A stretch of 64,000 nucleotides of DNA from Amia ocellicauda (Eukaryota; Chordata; Actinopteri; Amiiformes; Amiidae), in the NCBI RefSeq assembly GCF_036373705.1, contig NC_089856.1:743501-807500 (forward strand). The letters run 5' to 3'. Of this stretch, positions 1-13,000 are shown piece by piece. The translations under genes were made by a program, and so were the position numbers. Below the pieces are notes generated by a model. That model saw nothing but the letters and a program-made list of their open reading frames with translations. It ran no database searches and was not told the origin of the DNA. Numbering within the stretch: position 1 is the stretch's first letter; each line of letters starts with the position of its first letter.

Positions 1-507
1 AACTACCATAAATCTACAGCTGGGATATTAACCCACCTAAGAGCCAAACACCCTTCTGTGACGCTAGTGTGACGCACACAAAGTGTATGGTCATATTGTG
101 TATCTATGGTTGCTATATTTATTAAGAGATGTATACTTTATAATTTGTTTTTGAGAAACATGTAGCTGTAATATTCAGGTCATGTACGATTGGCGATCAC
201 CACTGGAGGGGTTGGCTTGTTGTGCTTGAGGCTTGTTCTGGACGAGGTTTCCGATCAGGGCTATTTGCATACTACAACGGTCTCCAGTGTCTAAACAGTT
301 CTCCTGTTTTACAGATACTATTATCTGTTACATGGCCGTCCACCAGGGGCCTGTTACACTAGTTACTACAGCACAGCCCTACTGTAACAGCACTGTTACT
401 ACAACACCGCCCTACTGTAATAGTTACTACAGCCCCCAAGTGACAGGAATGTTAGATTGCAATATTGTTGCAACTGACCCATACACACATGTATGTATAC
501 ATACATA

Positions 508-1278
508 CAGACGGGTGACAAATTAAAGGAAAAACCTGAATAAATTAGTGGAGGAACACAACGAATGCAGATGACTCCAAACAGGTGCACTGCATGATAC
601 AATTAAGTAATTAACATCCCATCATGCTCTGTGGCATGTATACAAATGCTGAGTAGCCCAGCTGACCTCGATTTTGGATCAAGATGGCAGTGCATAAACC
701 CCTCATTACAAAGACAAATTTGGACAAGTGGGTGAGTGCATGTGTGGGACACCAGGAGAACGGAACAGGCCTGACTGCTGGACCCTACAGTGAGGGGGTC
801 TGGAGGCTCTGTTGTGCTGTGGAGGGCATTTCCTAGCATGGTTTGGTCCACTTGTCCCCTTAGAGGGAAGGGTCACTGATTCTGAGTGATCTCCTTTATC
901 CTATGGTGACACATTTCTGATGGGAGTGTCTCTTCCAGGATGACAATGCCCACCCACAGGGCACGAGGGTCACTGAATGGTGTGATGAGTGTGAAAATGA
1001 TGTGACTCATATGCTCTGGCCTTCAGTCACCAGATCTCAACCCAACTGAACACCTATGGGAGATTGTGGACCGACGTGTTAGACAGCGCTCTCCTCCACC
1101 ATCATCAAAACCCCAAATGAGGGAATATCTTTTGGAAGAATGGTGTCCATCCCTCCAGTAGAGTCCAGAGACTCGTAGAATCTGTGCCAAGAGCAGTGAA
1201 CCTGTTCTGGGGCTCGTGGTGCCCAAGACCTCACTGAGACACTGTATGTGGGTTTTCCTTTAATTTGTCACCCATCTG
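508..1278 (+). mobile_element. Degraded Tc1/mariner-type DNA transposon, internally deleted
   Basis: The two ends are inverted repeats: CAGACGGGTGACAAATTAAA at the left and its near-complement (TTTAATTTGTCACCCATCTG) at the right. TA dinucleotides flank them at 506-507 and 1279-1280, the target duplication expected of Tc1/mariner elements. The inside is about 770 bp, shorter than a full element. Near 1030-1075 the + strand reads a fragment resembling the transposase DDE end ([10 protein letters not shown]-like), with stops on either side. It is a dead copy lying upstream of the RFX1 promoter. Confidence 0.75.
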
Positions 1279-1379
1279 TATATTTATGGTCAACAATTAA
1301 AAATAATAATCAGGACAGTTTATACAAATAAAAGTAGATTTAAACAAATTGTAAAAAAAACTAAAAAACGATATCAAGT

Positions 1380-1413
<34 letters not shown>

Positions 1414-2654
1414 CCAAATTATTTGGGTATATCAGCCTGATTTTGCTCTGCAGGCTTTGTTCTGTGTTTTCCTTTATATCTGCAGGATATGTGTGCAGGA
1501 CTCTGCCTGCAGGGATCTGTTGGGTGTTTGTGTGTTTGTGTTGCTGTCTTTGTGCGGGACTCTGAGAGTCTCACACCTCACTGCCATAGAGAGCAACAGG
1601 CTGGAGTCAAAAAACCTTATTGCCAAATTTTAACAGGAATTTTTCAATTGCTTTTCCTCTCTGTGCATCCAGTCTCTCTCTTTCTCTCTCTCTCTCTCTC
1701 ACTCTCTCTCTCTCTCTCTCACACACACACTCTCTCTCTCTGTATCTCTGCATCTCTCCAGGTCTGCATCTCGTCTCTCGGTGTCAGAGTCGCAGTTCGA
1801 GCAAAATGTAAATTGCTCAGGAGAACAGGAGAGAGATAAGGAGACGGGAGGGGGCAGGTGTCAGTGCTTTACCCTGAGCGAGGCGATAGTGTGGAGACAG
1901 GCCAGGGGGCTGCTGATTACAGCGTCTCTGTCCTTTGAGAGACGAGGGACCTTTGAGAATCTGGGAGCTGATTGCTCCCCCCCACTTGCCTCTTCTCATC
2001 CCTATTTCCTCGCTTAAAGGTCACCAATTAATGTGTTTGTGTCCCCATCCCCATCCCCACCACATACACACAGACGTCTCACTCACACACACTCCACAGA
2101 GCCGACGCTATCTGGGACTCTACTAACGAATATATTTCAGGAATGTTATTGATGTTGTTTTTGTTTTATGAGTCAAATCAAAGTTAACTCATCAAATCTT
2201 AAATCAGGAACCGATCTTGGGTTCGACTGCAATCTGTGGAATTGCTCATCCCTTCAAAGCAGGAGGCTACAGTAACAACAGCAGGTTATAGTAACAACAG
2301 GAGAATATAGTAACAAACAGATTATATTCAAAACAGGCTAACAACAGGCTCTAGTAACAGCAGGAGGCTTTAGTAACAACAGATTATAGTAACAACAGCA
2401 GGCATTAGTAACAGCAGGCTGTAGTAACAGAGTAGCCATACTTGACATGTTAGAGGAAAGATTCAATGTTTATTTATTCATCTATAAATGTCCCTAAAGT
2501 GCTCGAAGTGTTGCTATTCTGTTGTAGAATCCCATTCGATTATTGTAAAAACGGGAAACACCTTTTATGTTGCATAAACTACAGCTCCCAAAACGCTCCC
2601 CGTTTAACTGTAGAAACACGCAAAACTCAAACACCCTTCCAGTGAAATCGACAG
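1279..2654. other. Upstream flank without a recognised gene
   Basis: I see no gene here. The stretch holds an ATCA-type repeat at about 1378-1425, a CT/CA microsatellite at 1673-1743, and a short minisatellite at about 2268-2435 built on agtaacaacagcaggct. Open frames here are short and run through the simple repeats. Confidence 0.6.
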
Positions 2655-3196
2655 CAGTTCAGCCAATAAGACTCGCAGAAGAGATTGACGGACAAAACAA
2701 CGACCAATCAGCACCACGGAATTAATGGAGGCGTTCGGGCCGGAGCCAATGAGCAGTTTGACAGTGATTGACAACATCGAAGGCCAATCAGCGCTTGAAA
2801 AGTTGGATTGACAGAATCCTGACCGAATCAGCGTGGCCCAAATGGGTGTACTGTACTCGGGCGGGGGTTGCTAATGACTGACATGCCTTCTAACGAATGG
2901 CGTGACGGCATTTCTTTCTGACAGACACGTTGTCCAATCAGAGAGAGGCGAGTGAACGGCGGCTGCAGACAGCCAGCCAATCAGGGACCGGGGTGGGCGG
3001 GAGGAAGGCGGGTGGTTAGCAACAGTTGCCCCGGTGAGGACGAAGCGCCATAGCCACGGTAGTCCTGGCGACAAGAACCCAGCAACGGGAGTCAACAACA
3101 ACAACAACCGGATCCGCGAGAAACACCGAAAACACCCCAAACACCCAAACTACACCCGCACAGCACAGCGCACCGGGAGGCACCGCGCAGGCCCAG
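2655..3196 (+). promoter_or_regulatory. RFX1 promoter region with CCAAT array and non-coding first exon
   Basis: CCAAT pentamers lie on the + strand at 2663, 2704, 2746, 2784, 2934 and 2977, mostly 38-43 bp apart, and a decayed CGAAT sits at 2823. The DNA becomes CpG-rich from about 2850. At 3018-3030 the half-sites AGCAAC and GTTGCC lie back to back, and they resemble RFX X-box halves. A donor CAG|gtgaat at 3196/3197 is a good candidate for the end of the untranslated first exon, which would splice to 5779 just before the start codon. The transcription start itself cannot be fixed from sequence. CCAAT boxes are classical NF-Y sites; binding here is inferred. Confidence 0.6.
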
Positions 3197-5778
3197 GTGA
3201 ATACAGCCGTCACTTATGCTGCTGCTTGTGTTTGCGCAGCGCCGAGCGGCGAGCGCGGCTGTGTGGCGGCGCGGGCGCCGGCGGAGAGGGGCCTTGTGGG
3301 GCGAGGGCCGCGCCGCCGGGCGCTTGTTATGACGATGTCAGATCCGTGATCCGGGTACAAGATGGCGGGTGTGGCGAGAGGGGGCCGCGGGGTGTAGTTC
3401 GGTTGGCCAGCCTCTCGCTCACACAGGCGGCCTTCGGGGGCAGCGGTCTGCGCGGAGGGAAGGGGAAGAGGAAGCGGGGCGGGGGGGCGTGTGTCTCTCT
3501 CGCCGTGGACTTTGGGAAGTGGCGCCGCGCCGCGGTTTGATCAGTGCGCTGGCTGCGGTCGTTCGGGGCTTCAGTGCTCCGTGTGAGGCCGCTGGCTCTG
3601 TCTGGAAAGTTTCACGTCGAAGTGGCGACAGTGTAGTCAGCGTCGGCGCGCTGCTGTCAGCGAGAGTGACGTCAGGTCGAGGCTCCTCTGGGGGGTGGGG
3701 TGGGGCGTGATTGACACGGACGGCAGCCAATCAGAAGAGGCGGGTGGGAGAGGCCAGCCAACCGCAGGGCGCTGTGCGCGGGGCGGGAGCGAGGCTGACA
3801 GCGCGTGCTGTCTGTCACGAGCGAGGAACGTTAGGGATGCAACGAGTGCTCGAGAGTGACGTCATGCCGCGACACGTCACAGACGAGCGCGTTTGTTTTT
3901 ATGAACGCATGTATATTTCTGATTCAGTCACAGGTCGCCACTGCCCTGCACTCCCTTTACATCACATTTCTCTTCAGCGAGCCAGCAGACTCGGGGCGGA
4001 ATGACAGGGCAGCGCTGTGACGAGAAGGGACAGATGTGTGTGCGGGGCAGGTTGTGATGATGAAAAGTGCACAGAAAGCGACTCTTTTATTAGGTGATTG
4101 GAGGTTATTGGTATGGTGGCCGCCCGGGGTCACGCTGTGGATCTGTCAGTGCAGCACGTGTCCAGCAAAGTTTACTTTTCTATTTATTTCTGACAGTAAA
4201 ATCATCACCTTCAATGACTTTCCCAACATCAATGACATTTTACTACCACAAGATAATACATCTTGAACTATTAATATGAACGATATTTATTTTTGTATTT
4301 GTAAAATTACAAAATGAAGGACACTTGTCTGTTTGCGAAAACATTGAGAATATTAATGTATTGTTATTGTTGTATTTTGTATGACTTCTGCTGGAATGCA
4401 TTGTTGTATTGTGTGCTATTACTGGTGTCCTACACTGTACTTGTGATGTATTGCTTCGCTGTCTATAGAGTGCTTATACAAAGTCTACACCCCTTTTCAC
4501 AAATTTCACCTTTTGTTGCCTTATACTGTGCAAATGTCTTTTTCCATGTATCTATACATCCTACCCCACAACTTCCAAGTCAAAAATGTCTATACAAATA
4601 AAAACTGAAATAGCTTGATAGGATAAGTGTCCACCCCCCTTGTAATAGCAGTCCTAAATTAGCTCAGGTTTAAGCAATCATGTTCAGTTTCACACACTGT
4701 GTTAAGTGGAAGTGGCTCCATCTGTGTGAAACTGTAGTGATTCACGTGGATCCAGGGTAAAGTCAGCAGCTCCTGTAGGTCCCTCTGCTGGGTCGTGCAT
4801 TTCAGAGCAACGACTCAACCATGAGCACCAAGCAGCTTTCAGAAGACCTCCTGGACGAGCTGTTGAAAGGCACAGATAAAAATATCAAAGTACATGAATA
4901 TCCCTTGGAGTCGGTCAAGAGGATCATTAAGAAGTGGAAGGTGTGTGGCACCCTGAAGACCCTGCTAGATCAGTCCGTCCAAACTGGATGACTGAGCGAG
5001 ATGGATACTGATCAGAGAGGTCCGGATGGATTGTGTGTATGTACACCCACTGTACACACACACACACTCCCACACCCTCCCTCCCTCCCTGGAGTTCCCC
5101 ATCACAGCAAAGTATTTCACAACACTTTCACATCGGAAGAAGGAAACGTCCCTCCTCCCCCCCTTCACTCTCTCTCTCTCTGATGAGTGTGTGAGTGGTG
5201 TTGAGTGAGTGTGAGTGTGTATTAGATTATGCACTGTAGTGCAGTGTGTGTCACAGCAAGGCTCAGCAAACAGGGTCAGTGTTCAGTCTGTTACTGCGCA
5301 CAACGTTGTGTGTCAGTGTTTAGGATCTACTACAGCACAGTGTTCACTGTCTGTTCTGTTTTGTGCCAAGACAGCGTGTCAGTGGCAGTGCTGTTGTGTG
5401 TGCTGTGGTGCTGTGTCAGTATTGTGTGTGCCGTGTCAGAGTGGCTGGCAGGCAGTGAGTCCATGCAGAGAGCTGCTGCAGTAAGCCCGGCTGATCACAT
5501 TACAGCACTGCCCTGGAACAGGACACCTTGTACTGCCCCTCACCCCCCCTCTCCGCCTCCCTGTCTCTCCCTCTCTGTGTGGCTGAGACAAAGTGGCCGA
5601 ATGGCACACTCGTTATCAACATTTGACTACTTGGCTGTTTTCCTTTTTCTGTCCGTCTGTCTTTCTCTCTCTCTCTCTCTCTCTTTCTTTCTGTTGACAT
5701 ACTGTATTAATGCCACCCCTTCACTCTCTCTTCCCACTGATTTTTCCCTCATTCTCTTCCCCTCTCTCTCTCTGTCAG
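3197..5778 (+). other. RFX1 intron 1
   Basis: The first part (to about 3900) is CpG-rich and still promoter-like, with another CCAAT at 3728. After it come AT-rich unique sequence, a Tc1-like fragment (separate entry) and CA/CT microsatellites. Open frames in the GC-rich part are arginine/glycine-rich and look fortuitous. The intron ends at a CT-rich tract with CAG at 5776-5778; a second AG at 5787-5788 is an alternative acceptor. Either leaves the start codon unchanged. Confidence 0.55.
4468..4991 (+). mobile_element. 5' fragment of a Tc1-like transposon
   Basis: The left part (4468-4820) has the non-coding character of a Tc1 5' end. An ATG at 4821 opens a frame reading MSTKQLSEDLLDELLKGTDK and then a stretch with SVKRIIKKWK, which resembles the helix-turn-helix of Tc1 transposases. 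The frame stops near 4991 and no catalytic domain follows, so only the amino-terminal end remains. No right terminus is visible. Confidence 0.6.
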
Positions 5779-5802
5779 GTACGTGCAGTGTTGGGTCTGG
5801 CC

Positions 5803-8800
5803 ATGGCGACTCCAGCATATGTGGCCGAGCTGCAGCAGAGCTCCCAGCCACCGGGGGGCGGTGTGGTGACGGGACAGAGCCAGCCCCCCCCCGCGCCGCC
5901 CCCTGCCCCGCCACAGTACCTGACCGAGCTGCAGGCCGCCGTCGCCACCCCCACTCCCGCCCCCTCTGCCTCCTCGGCCCCCGCCCCCCCCGCGGGACAG
6001 AGCGTGACCGCAGCGCCCCCCCCCGCTGTGGCCCCACCCTCGCAGAAACCAGCAGCCCCCCCGCAGGCCCCCCCGCCCACGCAGTACGTCACCGCAGAGA
6101 TACAGAGCTCCCCTGGGCATCCCGGCGGCCAGAGCACCGCGCAGTACATCGTCGTCACTGTCACAGGTGGGCCAAACACACTGACACAGGTGAGACATAC
6201 AGTTGGGTCCATAAATAATAACTGTCATCATTTTGTCTCTGTACGCCACCACTATGGATTTGAAAGGAAACAATCAAGATGTGCTTGAAGTGGAATATGA
6301 AGTCCAAAGAGCTGCCACTGCGAGTGAAGCAAGCCATCATTAGGCTGAGAAATCAAGAAATCAATCGGAGGGATAGCAAACACATTAGGTGTGGCCAAAT
6401 CAACTCTTTGGTACATCCTTAAAAAGAAAGAACGCACACCAAAAGGCCCGGAAGACCACGGACAACAACTGTGGTGGATGACAGAAGAATTATTTCCCTG
6501 GTGAAGAAAAACAGATCAAGAACATCCTCCAGGAGGTAGGCGTATCTGTGTCAAAGTCAACAGTCAAGAGAAGACTTCACCAGAGTAAATACAGAGGGTT
6601 TACCACAAGATGGAAACCAGAAACAGGAAGACCAGATTAGAGTTTGTCAAAAACATCTAAAGAACCCTGTACAGTTCTGGAACAACATCCTATGGACAGA
6701 TGAGACGAAGATCAACTTGTACCAGAATGATGGGAAGAGAAGAGTACGGAGAAGGGAAGGAACTGCTCATGATCCAAAGCAGACCAGCTCATCTGTGAAG
6801 CATGTTATGGCATGAGCATGTATGACTATGTATGTATGTATTTATTGATGATATGACTGCTGACAAAAGCAGCAGGATGAATTCTGAAGTGTTCAGGGCT
6901 ATATTATCTGCTCAGATTCAGCCAAATGCTTCAAAACTCACTGGACGGCGCTTCACAGTGCAGATGGACAATGACCCGAAGTATACTGCGAAAGCAACCC
7001 AAGACTTTTTTAAGGTGAAGAAGTGGATAGTTCTGCAATGGCCAAGTCAACCACCTGACCTGAATCCAATTGAGCATGAAGGCAAAACTGAAGGAAAAAC
7101 ACCCCAAAACAAGCAGGAACTAAAGACACTGCAGTGCAGGCCTGGCAGAGCAGCACCAGGGAAGAAACCCAGCATCTGCTGATGTCTATGGGTTCCAGAC
7201 AGGCAGTCATTGACTGCAAAAGATTTGCAACCAAGTATTGAAACTCACAATTTAATTCATGATTATGTTACTTTGTCCAATTACTTTTGAGACACTAAAA
7301 TTGGGGGGGACCACATATTAAAATGGGTGTAATTCCTACACTGTTCACCCAGTTTGGATATAACTACCCTCACATTAAAGATGAAAGTCTACACATCTTG
7401 ATTGTTTCCTTTCAAATCCATTGTGGTGGCGTACAGAGCCAAAATGACGACAATTGTGTCACTGTCCAAATATTTATGGACCTAACTGTACACACACTGA
7501 CACAGGTGAGCCAAACGCTGCTATACACTGACACAAGTCAGTTTGCAGGTGTGCCAGTCCCATTATGTGTGTGTGTTTGTGTGTGTGTGTTTATTTCAGG
7601 GATATCTATATCTGGAGTGACCCAGCCAGTGTCAGGTAACATGGTGTCACGTTGCTGCAGAGAGAGAAGAAGAGAAGGAGGGGGGTCAAAAGAGGGAGAG
7701 AGGGGGTGAGTGGGAGGGAGGGAAGGAGGGAGGGAGAGGAAGACTTATGCAATGATGGAGGCCAGCGAGAGGGAGAGGGAGAAAGAGTGTGTAATTTTTC
7801 CAGTTTTCTAGGGGCTCACAGCCCTAGACACAACACAACGATGCGGTGCATGGATAACAATTATGAAAATTATTCTCTATTCATAACTCATAACAAAAAG
7901 GAAAAAAGCCTGAAACGATAGAGGAGCCGTCCCTATCCGCTGGACTGCGGCCGCTCACACTGTGGGTTTAAAGCTGAAATAAGATGAGGTTTGGCAGCGT
8001 GGGCCAGAGGGGTCAGGGTTCGTGAGGTTGAGGGACAGCAGAGCGGCTGTGTGGGGAGTCTGAGCTGTCCAAGCTGCCGGGTTCGGTGCTGCGAGGGCAG
8101 GAAGTGAGCTGCGGCACTGCAAAATGGGTACAGACACGCATGCACTCACACACAGACACACACGCACTCACACACAGAGACACACACATTCACTCACACA
8201 CACACACACGCACTCACACACAGACACACACGGACTCACAAACACACCCTTACTCACACAGATCTACATGCATCACTCACAGACTCACACACGACTCACA
8301 CAGACACACGCACTCCAGTTGCCACAAGGGAAGGCTGTCCTCCAGCCTCTCCACACTGGCATGTCCTGGGGAACCCCCCTACTGCCCCCCAAACAGCCTA
8401 GCTCTGTCCGGCTTGGCTCTGCTCGCCTCAGTGCAGTGTGGTGCGGCTCTGTGTCGCTGGTTCCTATGCCAGTCCAGGCAGAGCAGAGAGAGGGATTTCA
8501 GTAGAGGCTTACCAAGAACAAGACGACAGCACAGTGTATCACAGCACAGCGTGTCACACTACAGTGTATTACAGCATAGCATGTCACAGCACAGTATGTC
8601 ACAGTATAGTGTGTCACAGCATATTGTGTCACACTACAGTGTATTACAGCATAGCATGTCATAGTACAGCATATCACAGCACAGTGTATTACAGTGCAGT
8701 AAAGTATAGAGCAGTACTGTGTGTTACAGCATAGTGTTAAACAGCACAGCGTATCACAGCACAGTGTATTACAGTGCAGTAAAATATAGAGCAGTACAGT

Positions 8801-9997
8801 GTGTTACAGCATAGTGTTAAACAGCACAGCGTATCACAGCACAGTGTATAACTATCTCACAGTGCAGTAAAGTGTAGCAGTACAGTGTATCACAGTACAC
8901 TGTATCATAGTACAGTACAGTATCACAGCACAGCGTATCACAGTATAGTGTGTCACAGTACAACGTAAAACAGCACAGCGTATCGCAGCACAGCATAAAA
9001 CAGTACCTCACAGTGCAGTAAAGTGAAAAGCAGTACAGTGTATCGTAGTACAGTACCGTGTGTCACAGTACAGTATATTGTAGCATAGATGAGCAGTTAT
9101 AAGGGCCTGTTACTGTAATCTGTCTCCTGCTAGTGGTACTGCGGTGATGGGGCCCACGGTGGGTCACAGTCAAGAGTGTTATTCCAGAAACACAGCCCTC
9201 ACCTCCGTCACAGAGTGAGAGAGGGAGCTAGAGATGGAGAGAGAGAAAGAGAGAGAGAGAAAGAGTGAGAAGGTGTGCTGCCTGACCTTTTTCAGTGTGG
9301 TTATGCTGTCCCCCCCTCTCTCCTCCTCTCCCGCTCTCCCCACCTGATACCTGTGTTTATGTGAAGGAGGGATTGCTGGATGCAGCCCCAGAGATTAGCT
9401 GTCCAAGGCTACTCTCAGGATATAAAGCTGTGGAGAGAGCAACAGGCCTAAACACCACCCACCTCCTCTCCCTCTCCTTCTCCCTCTTTCTCTCCATCTC
9501 CATCACTCTCTCTTTCCTCTCTCTGCATCCTGAAAAATGATGTACTACCATAACTGGTTTTATAACCTGGACTGCGGATACCGTGAGTACAGATCTCTCC
9601 ATCTCCTCCCTGTATCTATCCTTCTCTCTCTCTCTCCCTCTCTCTCAGTGCAGTGTTGGTGTACTGTAGTGCTCAGTCAGTAACCCCTCTCTCTTTCTCT
9701 CTCTCTCTCTCGGTGCAGTGTCAATGTACTGTAGTGCCCAATCCGAAACTCACTCGGTGCGTCTGTATTAACCCCTCTCTATCTCTCTCTCTGAATGTGT
9801 TGTAAATGTTCTGTAGTGTCTAGGCAATCTGTCAGTTGGCCAGTGTGTGTATATGAGCCATCCCTCTCCCTCTCTCTCTCTCTCTCTCCCTCAGTTACAG
9901 TGTAGTGTTAGCAGCGCTGGTGTCCTGTACTGCTCAGTCAGTAAGACAGTGTACATCAGTATTAACCACCTGGTCCCCCCTCCTCCTCCTCCTCTTC

Positions 9998-10045
<48 letters not shown>

Positions 10046-13000
10046 AGGGCACCCTCCATGCCAGTGACTCTGTGTCGGACTCCAGCCCCCCCCCGGCTGT
10101 GGTACAGACAGGTGTACCCACACAGGTGGTGCAGCAGGTGCAGAGCACACAGCAGGTAAAGTAAGAACCCTAGACCTCGTCTCATTCTCACCTGTAAATG
10201 AAAACACACAGCTACCCATGATGAAGCTCTCTCTCCCTCTCACCCTCTCTCCCTCTCTCCCTCTCAGCGTCTGCTGGTCCAGGGATCTGTGTCCAAGGCC
10301 TCGCCCGTGTCGGCTCTGCAGCTGCCCTCTGTGCAGCAGGTCACTGTGCCCTCCCAGGTAACTCTCCCACAGGTAATACTTGCACAGGTAACACACACAC
10401 TCACTCAGGTGACACGCACAGACACACACACACACAAAGCAGTTATAGCAGACTGGAACGAGACCTGGGGAGCCCTCTGTTTTTTTGTGCTGTTTTACTA
10501 TTGTAGAGGTGTCATTGTATTATCGTGACGTTGTTGAATCTCTGTGTGTCACGCATTGGTGTGTAACTGCGTCCCTCTTGTGTGTCTTGTCACTGTGTTG
10601 TTGTGTAACTGTAACTTGTGCATCACTTGATTTGTAACGGTCATACTGGTTGTATCACTGTGATTCAGTGTGTCTATCAGTGTGTCAGTGTGCTGCTCAG
10701 TGTGTGTATCAGTGTGCCAGTGTGTTGCTCAGTGTGTCTTGGTTAGATGTGTTGTTCCTCGGTCTCTCAGCAGAGGTCAGAGGTGCAGGCGGCTCCCCAG
10801 ACGGCCAAGACTGGACAGAGCGGCCAGCTGACGGTCAGCAACCTGCAGCAGGTACACCTCACACAGGAGGTGAGACACGCTGACATGCTGAGACACTGAC
10901 TCACTGAGACACTGACATGCTGAGTGACTGACTGACACATTGAGACACACTGACACGCTGACACTGAGCACACACTAGTGTCTTTACAGTGAGATGTATA
11001 GTGTCTGTACAGTGGGATGTATAGTGACTCTGTACAGTGAGATATATAGTGACACTACAGTGAGATGTATAGCAACTGTACAGTGAGATGTATAGTGACT
11101 CTGTACAGTGAGATGTATAGTGTCTGTACAGTGGGATGTATAGTGTCTGTACAGTGGGATGTATAGCATCTGTACAGTGAGATGTATAGTGACTCTACAG
11201 TGAGATGTATAGTGTCTGTACAGTGGGATGTATAGTGACTGTACAGTGAGATGTGTAGTGTATTTACAGTGGGATGTATAGTGTCTGTACAGTGAGATGT
11301 ATAGTGTCTCTGTACAGTGAGATATATAGTGACACTACAGTGAGATGTATAGCAACTCTACAGTGAGCTGTATAGTGACTCTGTACAGTGAGATGTATAG
11401 TGTATTTACAGTGGGATGTATAGTGACTCTGTACAGTGAGATGTATAGCAACTCTACAGTGAGCTGTATAGTGACTCTGTACAGTGAGATGTATAGTGTA
11501 TTTACAGTGGGATGTATAGTGACTCTGTACAGTGAGATGTATAGTGACTCTGTACAGTGGGATTTATAGTGTCTTTACAGTGAGATTATAGTGACTGTAC
11601 AGTGGGATGTATAGTGTATTTACAGTGAGATGTATAGAGACTGTACAGTGAGATGTATAGTGTCTGTACAGTGGGATGTATAGTGACTGTACAGTGAGAT
11701 GTGTAGTGTATTTACAGTGGGATGTATAGTGACTGTACAGTGAGATGTGTAGTGTATTTACAGTGGGATGTATAGTGTCTGTACAGTGGGATGTATAGTG
11801 TATTTACAGTGGGATGTATAGTGACTGTACAGTGAGATGTATAGTGTCTTTACAGTGAGATGTATAGTGACTCTGTACAGTGAGATGTATAGTGTATTTA
11901 CAGTGAGATGTATAGTGACTCTGTACAGTGAGATGTATAGTGTATTTACAGTGAGATGTATAGTGACTCTGTACAGTGAGATGTATAGTGACTCTGTACA
12001 GTGAGATGTGTAGTGTATTTACAGTGGGATGTATAGTGACTCTGTACAGTGGGATGTATAGTGTATTTACAGTGAGATGTATAGTGACTCTGTACAGTGA
12101 GATGTATAGTGTCTTTACAGTGAGATGTATAGTGACTGTACAGTGAGATGTGTAGTGTATTTACAGTGGGATGTATAGTGTCTGTACAGTGGGATGTATA
12201 GTGTATTTACAGTGGGATGTATAGTGACTGTACAGTGAGATGTATAGTGTCTCTGTACAGTGAGATATATAGTGACACTACAGTGAGATGTATAGCAACT
12301 CTACAGTGAGCTGTATAGTGACTCTGTACAGTGAGATGTATAGTGTATTTACAGTGGGATGTATAGTGACTCTGTACAGTGAGATGTATAGCAACTCTAC
12401 AGTGAGCTGTATAGTGACTCTGTACAGTGAGATGTATAGTGTATTTACAGTGGGATGTATAGTGACTCTGTACAGTGAGATGTATAGTGACTCTGTACAG
12501 TGGGATTTATAGTGTCTTTACAGTGAGATTATAGTGACTGTACAGTGGGATGTATAGTGTATTTACAGTGAGATGTATAGAGACTGTACAGTGAGATGTA
12601 TAGTGTCTGTACAGTGGGATGTATAGTGACTGTACAGTGAGATGTGTAGTGTATTTACAGTGGGATGTATAGTGACTGTACAGTGAGATGTGTAGTGTAT
12701 TTACAGTGGGATGTATAGTGTCTGTACAGTGGGATGTATAGTGTATTTACAGTGGGATGTATAGTGACTGTACAGTGAGATGTATAGTGTCTTTACAGTG
12801 AGATGTATAGTGACTCTGTACAGTGAGATGTATAGTGTATTTACAGTGAGATGTATAGTGACTCTGTACAGTGAGATGTATAGTGTATTTACAGTGAGAT
12901 GTATAGTGACTCTGTACAGTGAGATGTATAGTGACTCTGTACAGTGAGATGTGTAGTGTATTTACAGTGGGATGTATAGTGACTCTGTACAGTGGGATGT

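Noticed and set aside
3034-3730. Open frames of 100-170 codons in the GC-rich region after the RFX1 first exon
   Set aside because: Low stop density is expected in GC-rich DNA; the frames are Arg/Gly/Ala-rich on both strands and cross the likely exon 1 donor.
11345-12512. Two identical 74-codon open frames (11345-11569 and 12288-12512)
   Set aside because: Both are translations of the same duplicated minisatellite block; no start context or conservation.
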